Shown here one piece after another: positions 20,107-29,651 of a stretch of 64,000 nt of DNA (positions within the stretch are counted from its first letter, which is position 1; every line of letters begins with the position of its first letter). The position numbers were made by a program, and so were the translations under genes. Source of the DNA: Blastocatellia bacterium. Lineage in GTDB: Bacteria; Acidobacteriota; Blastocatellia; UBA7656. The notes below the pieces were generated by a model, which worked only from the letters and a program-made list of their open reading frames with translations, was not told the DNA's origin and did not search any database. Location of the stretch: assembly GCA_035275065.1 (NCBI GenBank), contig DATENM010000002.1, positions 62,001-126,000 on the forward strand, given 5' to 3'.

Positions 20107-20591
20107 CGCAAACTCCGCATCATTTCAGATTCAAATGGGAAGAAGACGGAAAGGATTACCTTGTGCGTTGCCCCTTGTTGCCTCCGGCCTCAGGTCATCG
20201 CTGGGGAAGACTAGCTGGCGCAAACTGCCTTGTCAATCAAGCCGCCTGAGCGCCGCGGTGGCAACTCACCCGCCCGTCAAAGGGCCATTGAGTTCTCGAC
20301 ATACATAGAGATGAGATAAACACAGAGACACAGAGACACGGAGGGACACAGAGAAGACTCCGTGCCTCTGTGCCTCCGTGTCTCTGTGTTTGTTTCTCAT
20401 CCCTTTTTGCAGAACTCAATGGCCCTGCGCCTGTCAACTTCGGGTTTGCCTCTGACGCGCGAGCTGATTTACAATGATCTTCGATTTCGCTGCGTTCATT
20501 ATCGTCGTCCACCTCGTTCAGTCTCGACCATCACCCATGATCTGTGCGAAGGACTTCTCCGCGAAGCCGCTTCACCACCGAGCGAGGTCGT
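20107..20591. other. Long intergenic region between divergent genes
   Basis: This 485-bp gap separates the divergent WD40-caspase and metalloprotease-like genes. It holds a 146-bp inverted-repeat element (20281-20426). A possible plus-strand promoter follows it, TTGCCT (20446-20451) and TACAAT (20470-20475) with an 18-bp spacer. The rest shows nothing I can name. Confidence 0.5.
20281..20426. repeat. MITE-like inverted-repeat element with CACAGAGA tandem core
   Basis: The outer arms AGGGCCATTGAGTTCT (20281-20296) and its exact reverse complement (20411-20426) enclose inner arms built from an 8-bp unit, CACAGAGA, on the left and its complement TCTCTGTG on the right. The inner arms also pair (about 20311-20342 with 20374-20400). 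The whole 146 bp could fold into one long hairpin. No gene is inside. Confidence 0.75.
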
Positions 20592-22739
20592 ATGTTGTAT
20601 CGAGCCACCCGACGCGCCGTCACGCTGGCCTGCCTGTTGATTCTGCAACTGACTTTGATGCCGCCGGCTCCCCATGTCGATGAGGCAAAAGCCGCCGCGC
20701 TCGCGCAAAGCGCCGGCAGCCGCAACCTCTGGGCAGGGCCGTCCACGCTGGGAACGTTCGCGCAGCGCATGAAGGGCGGGCGCGTCGCCTGTGTCGAAGC
20801 CAGCTCGGAGCAGGCGCATCGCCTCAAAGACCGTGACGCCAACCTGCCATTGACCGCGCTCGCGGCGAACGCCGAGCCGCCGACGGGATTAAAGATCATC
20901 CTGCGCGGCACGGCGCAATTACAGGGCAACGCCGCAGCGCGTGCCGCCTTCGTGCGCGCCGCCGCCCGATGGGAACTGCTGGTGCGGACCCGCCTGACTG
21001 TCATCATCGATGTTGATTTCGGCCCGACTCTCTTCGGCCAGCCGTTCGACGCCGATGTCGTCAGCAGCGCCGATGCTCAGGTGATCGCGGGCAATGCGCT
21101 CTACACGGCGGCGCGCGCCGGCTTGCTCAGCGAAGCCTTCGCACAGGAAAAGCGCGCGCTGTTTAACCTGCTGCCCGCGAAAATGGTGCCGACCGACAGA
21201 GGCGAGTCTCAGGGGCTGGCGGCCTCGTCGGCGACGCTCCGCGGCCTGGGCTTGCTCGACCCGGTTGCCGACCCCGAGCGCGAGTCGGCTTACTTCGGCC
21301 CGCCGCCCGCCATCGGCTTGAATTCAAACTTCAGTTTTGATTTCGAATCCGGCGATGGCATCGAAGCCAACAAGCTCGACTTTGAAGCCCTGGCGCTGCA
21401 TGCAATCGGCCATGTGCTGGGATTCGTTTCGGCGGTCGGCCAGCAAGAGATGAACGATGCGGCAGACACGCCGCCAACCGTCTGCGACCTGTTCCGGCTA
21501 CGGCCCGAAGCGATCAAAGGTGACTTTGCCGCCGCCACGCGCATCCTCTCTTCGGGCGGCGAGCAGGGCTTTTACACGGGCGGCTCGATGCTGGCGCTGT
21601 CGAGCGGGCGGCCCGATGGCACAGGCGGCGATGGGCAGTCGCCATCGCACTGGAAGGATGAGCGGGCCACCGGGCAATCTCTCGGCGTGATGCGCCCGAC
21701 GATTGCTGCCGGGGAATATCAAACGGTCACGGACAACGATCTCACGGCGCTTGAAGCGATTGGTTATCGAACCCAGAGCGTCGTCGATGTGACGACCGTC
21801 ATCCCTTTGACCTCTGGGCAGCCGCAACCGGGAGGCATGACCGCGCCGCCGCCAAAACTGGGCGTCCTCAGTCATACGCAGTACGCGATTGTCGTCCCGG
21901 CGGGCGCGACTCAACTACAAATCGATTTAAGCGGCGACCAGGACGTTGATCTTTATGGGCGCTACGGCCAGCCGGTCGTGCTGCAAGGTCACAACCCGAC
22001 AGTTGAATACCGGTCGGACACCGAATCCTACGTCGAAGCGATTACCATCACGCCGTTCAGTTCCCTGCCCCTGCGCCCCGGGGTTTATTACATCGCGGTG
22101 GCGAACTGGGGACCGGGCGATGCCAACTTCATGGTGACGGCGACGGTCACCGGCGGCGCTCCCGGCAATCAGAGTCATGCGCCGGCTATCTTCAACCTCG
22201 CGGCGCGGCTTGAAGGCGACGGTTTGCAGATTGATGTCGCGGCGCTGGATCGTGACGGTGACCTGGCGGCGGCAGAGGTCAGCCTCTTTGATGAAGTGGG
22301 CCGCATCGTTCGCCCACCCCTGACGCTGGCGATCAACGCAGAGGGCGCGGTGCCGGTCGCCTCTCAAGTGATCGTCAACGGTCTGGGCGCGCTGCCGACG
22401 GCGTGGCGCGCCAGTGTCGTTTTGATAGACCGCGCCGGCAACCGCGGCCCCGAAGCGGCGGTTGATTTCAACCGGCCCAATAGCGGCGCGTTGAGCGTGA
22501 CGGCGGCTTCATTCAGCGGCGCGCAGTTGACCTTGAAAGCGCGCGGGATGGCCGAAGGCTTGGCCATAGAGATCAACGGTCGCATCGTCGCGCCGCCGCA
22601 AAAGATCAAGATCAAAGGCGGCGGCAACAAGCTGCTCATCACAGGCAATGCCAATCAGTTGGCGCTGCGCGCCGGGGCCAATCGCATCCGCGTGCGCAAC
22701 ACGAACGGCTGGTCAAACATTTTGATCTTCAATATGTGA
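20592..22739 (+). CDS. NF038122-type secreted metalloprotease-like protein lacking the catalytic glutamate
   Basis: The 715-residue protein has a signal peptide (RRAVTLACLLILQLTLMPPA), a zincin-like domain at about residues 90-400, a pre-peptidase-like beta domain (about 420-540, with IDLSGDQDVDLYGRYGQPVV), and a C-terminal Ig-like tail. In related exported metalloproteases the zinc site reads HEIGHxLGF. Here the DNA reads CAT GCA ATC GGC CAT, giving HAIGHVLGF at residues 270-278: both zinc histidines remain but Glu is replaced by Ala. The zinc may still bind, yet hydrolysis should be lost. I chose the ATG at 20592 since it gives a clean signal peptide; 20544 is possible. Read accuracy at this codon should be considered. 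Confidence 0.75.
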   Translation: MLYRATRRAVTLACLLILQLTLMPPAPHVDEAKAAALAQSAGSRNLWAGPSTLGTFAQRMKGGRVACVEASSEQAHRLKDRDANLPLTALAANAEPPTGLKIILRGTAQLQGNAAARAAFVRAAARWELLVRTRLTVIIDVDFGPTLFGQPFDADVVSSADAQVIAGNALYTAARAGLLSEAFAQEKRALFNLLPAKMVPTDRGESQGLAASSATLRGLGLLDPVADPERESAYFGPPPAIGLNSNFSFDFESGDGIEANKLDFEALALHAIGHVLGFVSAVGQQEMNDAADTPPTVCDLFRLRPEAIKGDFAAATRILSSGGEQGFYTGGSMLALSSGRPDGTGGDGQSPSHWKDERATGQSLGVMRPTIAAGEYQTVTDNDLTALEAIGYRTQSVVDVTTVIPLTSGQPQPGGMTAPPPKLGVLSHTQYAIVVPAGATQLQIDLSGDQDVDLYGRYGQPVVLQGHNPTVEYRSDTESYVEAITITPFSSLPLRPGVYYIAVANWGPGDANFMVTATVTGGAPGNQSHAPAIFNLAARLEGDGLQIDVAALDRDGDLAAAEVSLFDEVGRIVRPPLTLAINAEGAVPVASQVIVNGLGALPTAWRASVVLIDRAGNRGPEAAVDFNRPNSGALSVTAASFSGAQLTLKARGMAEGLAIEINGRIVAPPQKIKIKGGGNKLLITGNANQLALRAGANRIRVRNTNGWSNILIFNM

Positions 22740-22749
22740 GCCGCTTCAT

Positions 22750-22791
22750 CGGCAACGTCTCAGCCCGACAAATCAGGCTGAGACGTTGCCG
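22750..22791 (+). terminator. Strong intrinsic-type hairpin
   Basis: CGGCAACGTCTCAGCC (22750-22765) is perfectly complementary to 22776-22791 around a 10-bp loop, starting 10 bp after the metalloprotease-like gene. No T-run follows, so it may rely on Rho or act as a processing site. Confidence 0.65.
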
Positions 22792-22912
22792 TCCGCCCAA
22801 CCGCTGCTGCTTTTGTCAAAACCCCGCCGCAAAGGGTAAAATAAGTTTCGTGGCCAGATGAGCTTTTGCTCATCGGCTGCGAGGATTTCATATCCTTATT
22901 GAGGTATCCTGA

Positions 22913-24925
22913 ATGATTCAAAGCCTGTTGAACCGCAAGGTCGAGAAGCGCCCCGACCGCGTCCGCCTCGAAGGCCGCATCCTCTTCCTTGCCGAAGACG
23001 CTGCCACCGTCCGCGCACAACTTGAAGGCACCGATTTAGACCCGTCACAGATTCCGCCGCTGCGCAACGACATCTCGACAGACGAGATCACTCCGGCTTA
23101 CATCTGCTATCACTTCGACGAGCGCCTGGGGGAATTCGTCTACCTCGGGTTGAAATGCGGCGACGAGTTTCCCATCAAGCAAGGTGATGTCAAACGCGGC
23201 GGCTTCGTCGTTTCGGTCTCCGGCAAGCGGCGCGGCAAAGGGTCGAGCCGCGAGCAATCGCCTTATGCCGAAATCGCCGCCGGCCTGCGCTGTGTCATCG
23301 CCGAAAACATCGAGCGCATCTATCGGCAAAACTGCCAGAACCTCGGCCTGCTGACTTCGACCAATTTTGATCTCATCCGTCGCATCAAGGATGGCGAAGA
23401 GATTCCGCTCGCCGAGTTCACCGAGGGCGAAGACGAGATCACCCGGCAGATCATCGAATATGGCGGGCTGTTCCCATTCAACGTCGCCCGCTTGCAAGGC
23501 CATGTGCAGATTCCGCCGGTCACGACCGCAAGCCGGGCGATGACGCTGGCAGAAAAAATCTTTGCGCGCCACTTTGTCACAGACCTCTCGAAAGACGCCA
23601 CCGGCGTCGAAGCGGTCAAGCCGGGCGACGCCGGCTTCGTGCGCACAGACATACGCTTCAGCCACGAGTACGTCACGCCGATGGCGGCCATCTTTTATGA
23701 GCAACTGGTCGGCGACGAGCCGGTCAACGATCCGGCGTCGGTCTACTTCTTTCAAGACCACCTGACTTTTCTCGACGACGTGATGCCGCCGGAGCGCAAG
23801 GCGATGGGCTTACTCGACCTCGCCCATGAGCTGATTCGCAAGCAGGCCGAGTTTGCAGGCAAGCAGGGCATACGCCTGCACGGCGGCTTGAAAGATCGCA
23901 AAGGCTCGGAAGCCATCTGCCACAGCTTGATCTTGCAAAACTACGCGCTGCCCGGTCAGGTCATCATCGGCAGTGATTCCCACACGCCGCACGCCGGCGC
24001 GATTGGCGCGGTCGCCTTCGGCGTCGGCACGACCGACGTCTTCAATTCGTGGATCACCAAAGACGTGCGCGTCCGCGTCCCCGAACAGGTGCGCGTGCGG
24101 GTCAGCGGTAGACGGCCCGACAACGTTACCGCCAAAGATTTCATGCTCGAAATCCTGCGCACAGACTTTGTCCGCAACGGCCAGGCCATCGGCAAGATCA
24201 TCGAATACGCCGGCGAAGCGGTCGCCGAGTTGAGCATCGATGAGCGCGCCACCATGACCAACATGGCCGCCGAGGTCGGCGGCTTCACGGGCATCGTCGC
24301 CGCCGACAACAAGACGGTCGATTTCCTGGTCGAGCGCGGCCTGTCGCGCACTGAAGCCGAAGCGCTGTGCGCCGGCATGCAGAGTGACCCGCAGGCCGAA
24401 TACGCGCTGACGATTGACATTGACGCCAGCCGCCTGCGCCCGATGATTGCCACACCGGGCGACCCCGGCAACGGCCTCTTTGTTGATGAGATGACTGATC
24501 CGGTGAAGATCGATATTGCTTACGGCGGCTCTTGCACGGCGGGCAAAAAGGAAGACATGGACATGTACGCTCGCGTCTTCCGCGAGGCGCTGGCTCAAGG
24601 CCGTCGCGTCCACGCCGACGTGCAGTGCTTCATCCAGTTCGGCTCGCAGGAAGTGCGTCGCTACGCCGAGCAGCAAGGTTACATCGACATATTCAATCAA
24701 GTGGGCGCGCAGATCATCGAGCCGAGCTGCGGCGCTTGCATCAACGCCGGGCCGGGCGTCAGCACCTTAAAGACGCAGGTAGTCATCAGCGCTCAGAACC
24801 GCAACTTTCCCGGCCGCAGCGGCCCCGGACAAATGTATCTCGCGTCACCTTATACGGTCGCCGCATCGGCCATCGCCGGCCAGATCACCGAGTTTCGCCC
24901 GGCGTCGGCAGCAACAACAAAGTGA
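22913..24925 (+). CDS. Aconitase-family hydratase with permuted domain order (swivel domain first)
   Basis: The 670-residue protein carries all parts of an aconitase-superfamily dehydratase but in the reverse order. The swivel (LeuD-like) domain comes first, with GKGSSREQSPYAEIAAGLRC and RQNCQNLGLL at about residues 107-150; the large catalytic domain follows, with SDSHTPHAGAIGAVAFGVG, and the three 4Fe-4S ligands at Cys541 (GGSCTAGKKED), Cys606 and Cys609 (EPSCGACINAG). Classical fused aconitases place the swivel domain last. It would interconvert citrate and isocitrate, or act on a homologous substrate such as isopropylmalate or homocitrate. It stands alone with its own long leader region. 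The stop is followed at once by a heptamer hairpin. Confidence 0.88.
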   Translation: MIQSLLNRKVEKRPDRVRLEGRILFLAEDAATVRAQLEGTDLDPSQIPPLRNDISTDEITPAYICYHFDERLGEFVYLGLKCGDEFPIKQGDVKRGGFVVSVSGKRRGKGSSREQSPYAEIAAGLRCVIAENIERIYRQNCQNLGLLTSTNFDLIRRIKDGEEIPLAEFTEGEDEITRQIIEYGGLFPFNVARLQGHVQIPPVTTASRAMTLAEKIFARHFVTDLSKDATGVEAVKPGDAGFVRTDIRFSHEYVTPMAAIFYEQLVGDEPVNDPASVYFFQDHLTFLDDVMPPERKAMGLLDLAHELIRKQAEFAGKQGIRLHGGLKDRKGSEAICHSLILQNYALPGQVIIGSDSHTPHAGAIGAVAFGVGTTDVFNSWITKDVRVRVPEQVRVRVSGRRPDNVTAKDFMLEILRTDFVRNGQAIGKIIEYAGEAVAELSIDERATMTNMAAEVGGFTGIVAADNKTVDFLVERGLSRTEAEALCAGMQSDPQAEYALTIDIDASRLRPMIATPGDPGNGLFVDEMTDPVKIDIAYGGSCTAGKKEDMDMYARVFREALAQGRRVHADVQCFIQFGSQEVRRYAEQQGYIDIFNQVGAQIIEPSCGACINAGPGVSTLKTQVVISAQNRNFPGRSGPGQMYLASPYTVAASAIAGQITEFRPASAATTK

Positions 24926-25022
24926 TTTTGGATTTTAGATTTTAGATTTTGGATTGAGCAACAGCCTGCCCTGCTTGTTGCTTCAGCTCAGCAATCTAAA
25001 ATCCAAAATCCAAAATCCAAAA
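24926..25022. repeat. Paired heptamer arrays, inverted (locus B, unit AAAATCC)
   Basis: Starting right after the aconitase stop, four copies of TTTTGGA/TTTTAGA (24926-24955) face four copies of AAATCTA/AAATCCA (24992-25022) across a 36-bp loop. About 28 of 32 arm bases are complementary, and the changes are transitions. The right arm ends 12 bp before the next gene, so it also forms its 5' leader. Confidence 0.9.
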
Positions 25023-25034
25023 TCGAGAGGTGTT

Positions 25035-27149
25035 ATGGCTGTACAGCCGCAGATTGAAAAGTATCACGGGCTTGACCGCGAGGCGATGATTCGTATTTAT
25101 CAGTTGATGTATACGTCGCGGCGCGTTGATGACAAAGAGATTCAGCTCAAGGCGCAGAATAAAATCTTCTTTCAAATCTCAGGCGCGGGGCACGAAGCCA
25201 TCTTAGTCGCCGCCGGGCTGGCCTTGAAGCCGGGCTATGACTGGTTCTACCCCTACTATCGCGACCGCGCCCTCTGTCTGACGCTCGGCGTCACGGCGGA
25301 AGAGATGCTGAAGGGCGCGACCGGCGCGGCAGACGACCCGGCGTCGGGCGGGCGGCAGATGCCGAGTCACTGGGGCAGCACCAGGCTCAACATCGTCAGC
25401 CGCTCGTCGCCGACGGGGACGCAGTTCCTACAAGCCGTCGGCTGCGCCGAAGCCGACTATCGCGCCGCGCTGATCGGCAACACAGAAATGATCCGCGGCT
25501 ATCAGGCGGACGGGGTCACTTATGTTTCTGCCGGCGACGGCACGACCAGCGAAGGCGAGTTCTTTGAATCGCTCAACTCGGCTTGCAATCTCAAGCTGCC
25601 CGTCCTCTACCTCATCGAAGACAACGGCTACGCCATCTCTGTGCCCGTCGAAGTGCAGACCGCCGGCGGCAAGATTTCCGAGCTGGTCAAAAACTTCCCG
25701 AACCTCTACCTCGAAGAGGTGGATGGCTGCGACCCGCTGGCCAGTTACGCGGCGATGAAGCGGGCGGTCGCCCACTGCCGCGAGCGGCGCGGCCCGGCGC
25801 TGGTTCATGCTCACGTGATCCGCCCGTATTCGCACTCGCTGTCGGACGACGAACGCCTCTACCGCCCCGAAGAAGAGCGCGCCGCCGAGGCCGAGCGCGA
25901 TCCGCTGCGCACCTTCGCCGGCTACCTGATCGCCGAAGGGCTGTTGAGCGAAGACGAGCTTAAGCGCATCAAGCAGGAAGTAGACGCCGAGGTCAGCGCG
26001 GCAGCCGACGCCGCCGTGCAGGCGCCCGCGCCCGCCAAGGAGACGGCGACGCTCTACGTTTATTCGCCCGACGTCGATCCGACTTCGGCGGCCTTCGACA
26101 CCGAAAGCGCCACGGTCGAAGGCGACCCGAAGACCATGCTCGATTTGATCAACGCCTGCCTGCTCGACGAGATGGCGCGCGACGAGCGAATCGTCGTCTT
26201 CGGCGAAGACGTTGCCGACGCCAGCCGCGAGCAGTACCTTGAGCGCGTCAAAGGCAAGGGCGGCGTCTTTAAGGTCACCTACAACTTGCAGCGCAAGTAT
26301 GGCAGCGCCCGCGTCTTCAATTCGCCTCTTGCCGAGGCGACGATCATCGGGCGGGCGCTAGGCATGGCGACGCGCGGCATGAAGCCTGTGCCGGAGATAC
26401 AGTTCTTCGATTACATCTGGCCGGCGATGCATCAACTGCGCAACGAAGTGTCGGTGCTGCGCTGGCGCTCGAATAACGCTTTCAAGTGCCCGATGGTGAT
26501 TCGTGTCGCCTGCGGCGGTTACCTGAAGGGCGGCGCGATCTATCACAGCCAGTCGAGCGAGGTGCTGTTTACGCATACACCGGGCATCCGCGTCGTGATG
26601 CCGTCGAATGCGCTTGATGCCAATGGCTTGCTGCGCACCGCGATTCGCTCGGACGATCCGGTGATGTTCCTTGAGCACAAACACCTCTACCGTCAGACGC
26701 ACAACAAGGGCGCTTACCCCGGCGCCGATTACATGGTGCCGTTCGGCAAGGCGAAAGTCGTGCGCGAAGGCTCGGACGTAACGATCATCACATTTGGCGC
26801 GACGGTCTTTCGCTCGATGGTCGCCGCCAAGAAGGCCGAAGAGGAGAACGGCGTCAGCGTCGAGGTGATTGACCTGCGCAGCCTGAGTCCCTTCGACATG
26901 GAGACGATCAGCCGCTCGGTGCGGAAGACCAGCAAAGCCATCGTCGTTTACGAAGACGCGCGCTCGTGGGGCTACGGCGCAGAGATCGCGGCGCGCATCG
27001 CCGACGAGTTGTTCGAAAACCTCGACGCGCCGGTGCGCCGCGTTGCGGCGACCGATACGTTCGTCGCTTATCATCCCGATTTAGAGGACGAGATTCTGCC
27101 GCAGGTGGATGACATTCTCGCAGCGATCATCGCCCAGGCCCGCTATTAA
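25035..27149 (+). CDS. Branched-chain 2-oxoacid dehydrogenase E1, fused alpha and beta subunits
   Basis: The 704-residue protein joins the two E1 subunits that decarboxylate branched-chain 2-oxoacids with thiamine diphosphate and load the acyl group onto E2. Residues about 1-335 are E1-alpha, with the ThDP/Mg motif [20 protein letters not shown] ending in EDNGYAIS; a linker rich in Ala follows; residues about 380-704 are E1-beta, with [24 protein letters not shown] and the transketolase C-domain. The ATG at 25035 has GAGAGGTG before it; an in-frame start at 24954 would be encoded by the heptamer repeat and is rejected. E2 and E3 genes are not in the window. A fused E1 is common in Acidobacteriota and Bacteroidetes. 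Confidence 0.93.
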   Translation: MAVQPQIEKYHGLDREAMIRIYQLMYTSRRVDDKEIQLKAQNKIFFQISGAGHEAILVAAGLALKPGYDWFYPYYRDRALCLTLGVTAEEMLKGATGAADDPASGGRQMPSHWGSTRLNIVSRSSPTGTQFLQAVGCAEADYRAALIGNTEMIRGYQADGVTYVSAGDGTTSEGEFFESLNSACNLKLPVLYLIEDNGYAISVPVEVQTAGGKISELVKNFPNLYLEEVDGCDPLASYAAMKRAVAHCRERRGPALVHAHVIRPYSHSLSDDERLYRPEEERAAEAERDPLRTFAGYLIAEGLLSEDELKRIKQEVDAEVSAAADAAVQAPAPAKETATLYVYSPDVDPTSAAFDTESATVEGDPKTMLDLINACLLDEMARDERIVVFGEDVADASREQYLERVKGKGGVFKVTYNLQRKYGSARVFNSPLAEATIIGRALGMATRGMKPVPEIQFFDYIWPAMHQLRNEVSVLRWRSNNAFKCPMVIRVACGGYLKGGAIYHSQSSEVLFTHTPGIRVVMPSNALDANGLLRTAIRSDDPVMFLEHKHLYRQTHNKGAYPGADYMVPFGKAKVVREGSDVTIITFGATVFRSMVAAKKAEEENGVSVEVIDLRSLSPFDMETISRSVRKTSKAIVVYEDARSWGYGAEIAARIADELFENLDAPVRRVAATDTFVAYHPDLEDEILPQVDDILAAIIAQARY

Positions 27150-27173
27150 TCCGCGAAGACAACCGAAGAAAGC

Positions 27174-27211
27174 AGAAACGGCAGCCACTCGCGTGAGTGG
27201 CTGCCGTTTCT
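27174..27211 (+). terminator. Intrinsic-type terminator after the E1 gene
   Basis: AGAAACGGCAGCCACTC (27174-27190) pairs perfectly with 27195-27211 around a 4-bp loop. Stem is 17 bp and followed by TTCG only. Confidence 0.75.
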
Positions 27212-27240
27212 TCGATATCGCGCCGCCCGGCTGAAAGCCG

Positions 27241-27246
27241 TATAAT
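27241..27246 (+). promoter_or_regulatory. Possible -10 box before the CoA-binding gene
   Basis: A perfect TATAAT lies 54 bp before the ATG at 27300, downstream of the previous terminator. No clear -35 is visible at the usual distance, so confidence is limited. Confidence 0.4.
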
Positions 27247-27299
27247 GAAGATCAAGTTGTTTTATATTTTTCAACAGGGTTATCTTCGGAGGCCGAACC

Positions 27300-27743
27300 A
27301 TGACGAACTGGCAACAGAATCTCATCAACAATGGCGAACAGATCAACGCCTTGTTACGCAACACCCGGCGCATCGCCGTGCTGGGAATCAAGACCGAGCG
27401 GCAGGCGGGACAGCCGGCTTTCTATGTCCCCGACTACCTTCAGAAGGCTGGCTTTGAGGTCATCCCGGTGCCGGTCTACTACCCGGAGGTCACAGAGATT
27501 CTCGGGCAGAAAGTCTATCGGCGGCTGGCAGACGTGCCCGTCGAGCTGGATATGGTCAACGTCTTCCGGCGCAGCGAAGACATCGAGCCGCACATCGAAG
27601 ACATCCTCGCGAAAGCGCCCCGCGCCGTCTGGTTTCAACTCGGCATCCGCAACGACCGGGCCGCCGAGCGGCTCGCCCGCGCCGGCATTCAAGTCGTGCA
27701 GGATCGCTGCATCATGGTAGATCATATGCGGCTCGGCAGATGA
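27300..27743 (+). CDS. CoA-binding domain protein (YccU-like)
   Basis: The 147-residue protein is a stand-alone Rossmann CoA-binding domain of the kind found in succinyl-CoA synthetase alpha. The start RIAVLGIKTERQAGQPAFYV, then AGFEVIPVPVYYPEVTEILGQ, DMVNVFRRSEDIEPHIEDIL, and the end IQVVQDRCIMVDHMRL agree over the whole length with the YccU family. The usual ligand-site motif VGLS is here VLGI. GGAGG lies eight bases before the ATG. Members are of unknown role; a redox or CoA sensor has been proposed. It is a single-gene unit, after a terminator and before an unrelated membrane-protein operon. Confidence 0.85.
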   Translation: MTNWQQNLINNGEQINALLRNTRRIAVLGIKTERQAGQPAFYVPDYLQKAGFEVIPVPVYYPEVTEILGQKVYRRLADVPVELDMVNVFRRSEDIEPHIEDILAKAPRAVWFQLGIRNDRAAERLARAGIQVVQDRCIMVDHMRLGR

Positions 27744-27936
27744 CCGGGCGCAGCGAAGATTTGCCTTTGTGCAATCGAATGCCGGTTGTGATAAACTAGC
27801 GGGCCGTTGGATAGTCTTTCAGTTTCTCAGTTTGCAATGCATCCTAAACAGGCGGAGCCCCGTTAACCTCGCCGAATGATTTCGGCTTATCTGTGTAGGC
27901 TCCACCCATGCGGCGGGAGCTTAAGGAGACAAGTGT

Positions 27937-29061
27937 ATGGCAGCAACAGTTATGCGGGTTGACGACAAAGCACAGGGCCGGGCGGCGGCGGGCTGGATCA
28001 TCAGCCGCAAAGACGATCTCATCTGGTTCATCGGCAGCGTCGTAGCGAGCTACCTGTTTCTGGCGGCAAACCTGGCGCTGGTGAAACTGGGGATGTCGGT
28101 CATGCTGATGGTGTGGGTGTGGGCGCTCGGCTTCGATGGCCCGCATGTGTTCGGCACCGTCTCGCGCACCTACGCCGACAGCGACGAACGCCGCAAGCGC
28201 GCTCGCCTCTACTACGGCACCTTGTCGCTTTTCCTGCTCGGCCCTTCCATGCTGCTGCTCGACATGGCCTTGCGCACCAGCACCTTCGGCCCGGCCTTCT
28301 TCTTTTTCGCCTCGCTGTGGGCCTATTACCATCTGGTGAAGCAGCACTATGGCTTCATGATTCTTTACAAGAAGAAGAACCATGATCTGGCCGAAATCGA
28401 TAACCTGATTGACCGCGCCTTCATCCTGCTTGGCATGACCTACCCGTTTGTGAGATTCCTCACACACAGCTACGCCGCCCGCGAGCGGCTGGAGGCGATG
28501 CGGTTGCCGGTCGAATCGGGGCCGGCCTGGTGGGTAGAAACTTTCGTCTTCTCGGCCTTCTTAATTTCGCTGGCGCTGTTCGTCGGACGCCAGGCGCAGC
28601 GGCTCTACCAGCGTCAGCCGATCAACCTGCCCAAGCTGTTGCTGCTGGCCGCCTGTATGCCCATGCACTGGATCGTGCTGCGGCTGCTTGAGCCGGTGCA
28701 GCCGGCTGCCGCCGGGGCGCTCTCCGCGGTCGCGACGCTGACGATCTATCACAACCTTCAGTACCATCGCATCATCTGGTTTCACAACCGCAACAAGTAT
28801 GCGCGCGCCGGCGCGACAAGCTATGGCGCGGCTTCGGTCATCAGCAAGAACGTCTGGCGCTACATCGGCTTCGCGCTGCTGTTCGGCGCCGCTTATCACA
28901 TCCCGCATTACACCGTGGTCAAGCCTGACAGCTTCTGGATGGCGTTCATCTGGGGCGGCGCTTTCACTCATTATTACCTCGACAGCAAGATCTGGCGCGT
29001 GCGCCGCGACAAACAGTTGAACGACAACTTGCAGATGAGCGACGCCCAGGCGCGCGCGTGA
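27937..29061 (+). CDS. Histidine-rich multi-span membrane protein, unknown function
   Basis: The 374-residue protein has about eight hydrophobic helices and conserved-looking histidine motifs near helix ends: GFDGPHVFGTVSRTY (about residue 62), YYHLVKQHYGF (about 130), TIYHNLQYHRIIWFHNRNKY (about 270) and FTHYYLDSKIW (about 345). Such spacing of histidines within membrane segments resembles integral membrane di-iron enzymes or the Brp/Blh carotene-cleaving family, but I cannot assign it. AAGGAG precedes the ATG. It heads a five-gene operon with small gaps (19, 7, 18 and 25 bp) that goes on with two zinc-finger membrane proteins, an anchored protein and a rhodanese lipoprotein. Confidence 0.75.
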   Translation: MAATVMRVDDKAQGRAAAGWIISRKDDLIWFIGSVVASYLFLAANLALVKLGMSVMLMVWVWALGFDGPHVFGTVSRTYADSDERRKRARLYYGTLSLFLLGPSMLLLDMALRTSTFGPAFFFFASLWAYYHLVKQHYGFMILYKKKNHDLAEIDNLIDRAFILLGMTYPFVRFLTHSYAARERLEAMRLPVESGPAWWVETFVFSAFLISLALFVGRQAQRLYQRQPINLPKLLLLAACMPMHWIVLRLLEPVQPAAAGALSAVATLTIYHNLQYHRIIWFHNRNKYARAGATSYGAASVISKNVWRYIGFALLFGAAYHIPHYTVVKPDSFWMAFIWGGAFTHYYLDSKIWRVRRDKQLNDNLQMSDAQARA

Positions 29062-29080
29062 GCCGTGGAAGCCATCAGCC

Positions 29081-29455
29081 ATGAAGTGCTTCAACCACGC
29101 CACGGCGGACGCCGTCGCGATCTGTAAGAACTGCAACAAGGCGATCTGCCATGCCTGCGCCATAGATGTCGGCAATGGCATCAGTTGTCGCGGCAGTTGC
29201 GAAGACGAAGTGCGCGCCGTCAACGCCCTGATCCAGCGCAACAAGACGACCTCGCAAAAGACCAGTTACGCCTACCAGCGCAACGCCATCGTCTGCGCCC
29301 TGCTCGGCGTCATCTTCGCTTACCTGAGCCTTGACGCTTATCAATCACAGCGCGCGCCGCTGCTGGTGGTCACCGCCGGTTCGGCGTTAATATTTTTCCT
29401 GGCGGCTTTCTTCAACTATTCGACGAGCCGGAAATTTATGCGCGGAGGCAATTGA
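29081..29455 (+). CDS. B-box-type zinc finger membrane protein
   Basis: The 124-residue protein begins with a B-box-like zinc finger (MKCFNHATADAVAICKNCNK then AICHACAIDVGNGISCRGSC), followed by a helical stretch and two membrane helices at about residues 68-85 and 90-110. Short proteins with this finger plus two helices occur widely in Acidobacteriota and myxobacteria without known function. Its ATG lies 19 bp after the membrane-protein stop. The finger should face the cytoplasm, and may recruit a partner. Confidence 0.75.
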   Translation: MKCFNHATADAVAICKNCNKAICHACAIDVGNGISCRGSCEDEVRAVNALIQRNKTTSQKTSYAYQRNAIVCALLGVIFAYLSLDAYQSQRAPLLVVTAGSALIFFLAAFFNYSTSRKFMRGGN

Positions 29456-29462
29456 AGCGGCG

Positions 29463-29633
29463 ATGAAATTGCTGCTGGGAGTCTTGTTCGGCGCCCTGGT
29501 GCTGATCGTTTACGTGATGATCGAAAAGCGGCTCAACCAGCGGGCCTGCCCGGTCTGCGGCTTCACCATTTCAGCCGACGCCGCCAACGAGCCATGCCCG
29601 CGCTGTGACGCGCTGATTAATCCCGCCGGCTGA
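29463..29633 (+). CDS. Small zinc-ribbon membrane protein (56 residues)
   Basis: This small gene starts with ATG at 29463 and ends with TGA at 29631-29633. Its product has one N-terminal helix (LLLGVLFGALVLIVYVMI), then a compact zinc ribbon with two cysteine pairs, ACPVCGFTI and PCPRCDALI. The gap to the gene before is seven bases and to the next gene 18, so it fits the operon. GGCGG/GGAGG-like bases precede the start within the end of the upstream gene. Function is unknown. Confidence 0.7.
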   Translation: MKLLLGVLFGALVLIVYVMIEKRLNQRACPVCGFTISADAANEPCPRCDALINPAG

Positions 29634-29651
29634 CGCGGCGTCAAATGACCT

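Noticed and set aside
25023..27149. A longer N-terminus for the E1 fusion from 24954
   Set aside because: The added residues come from the heptamer arms of locus B; the ATG at 25035 has a ribosome site and a normal start.
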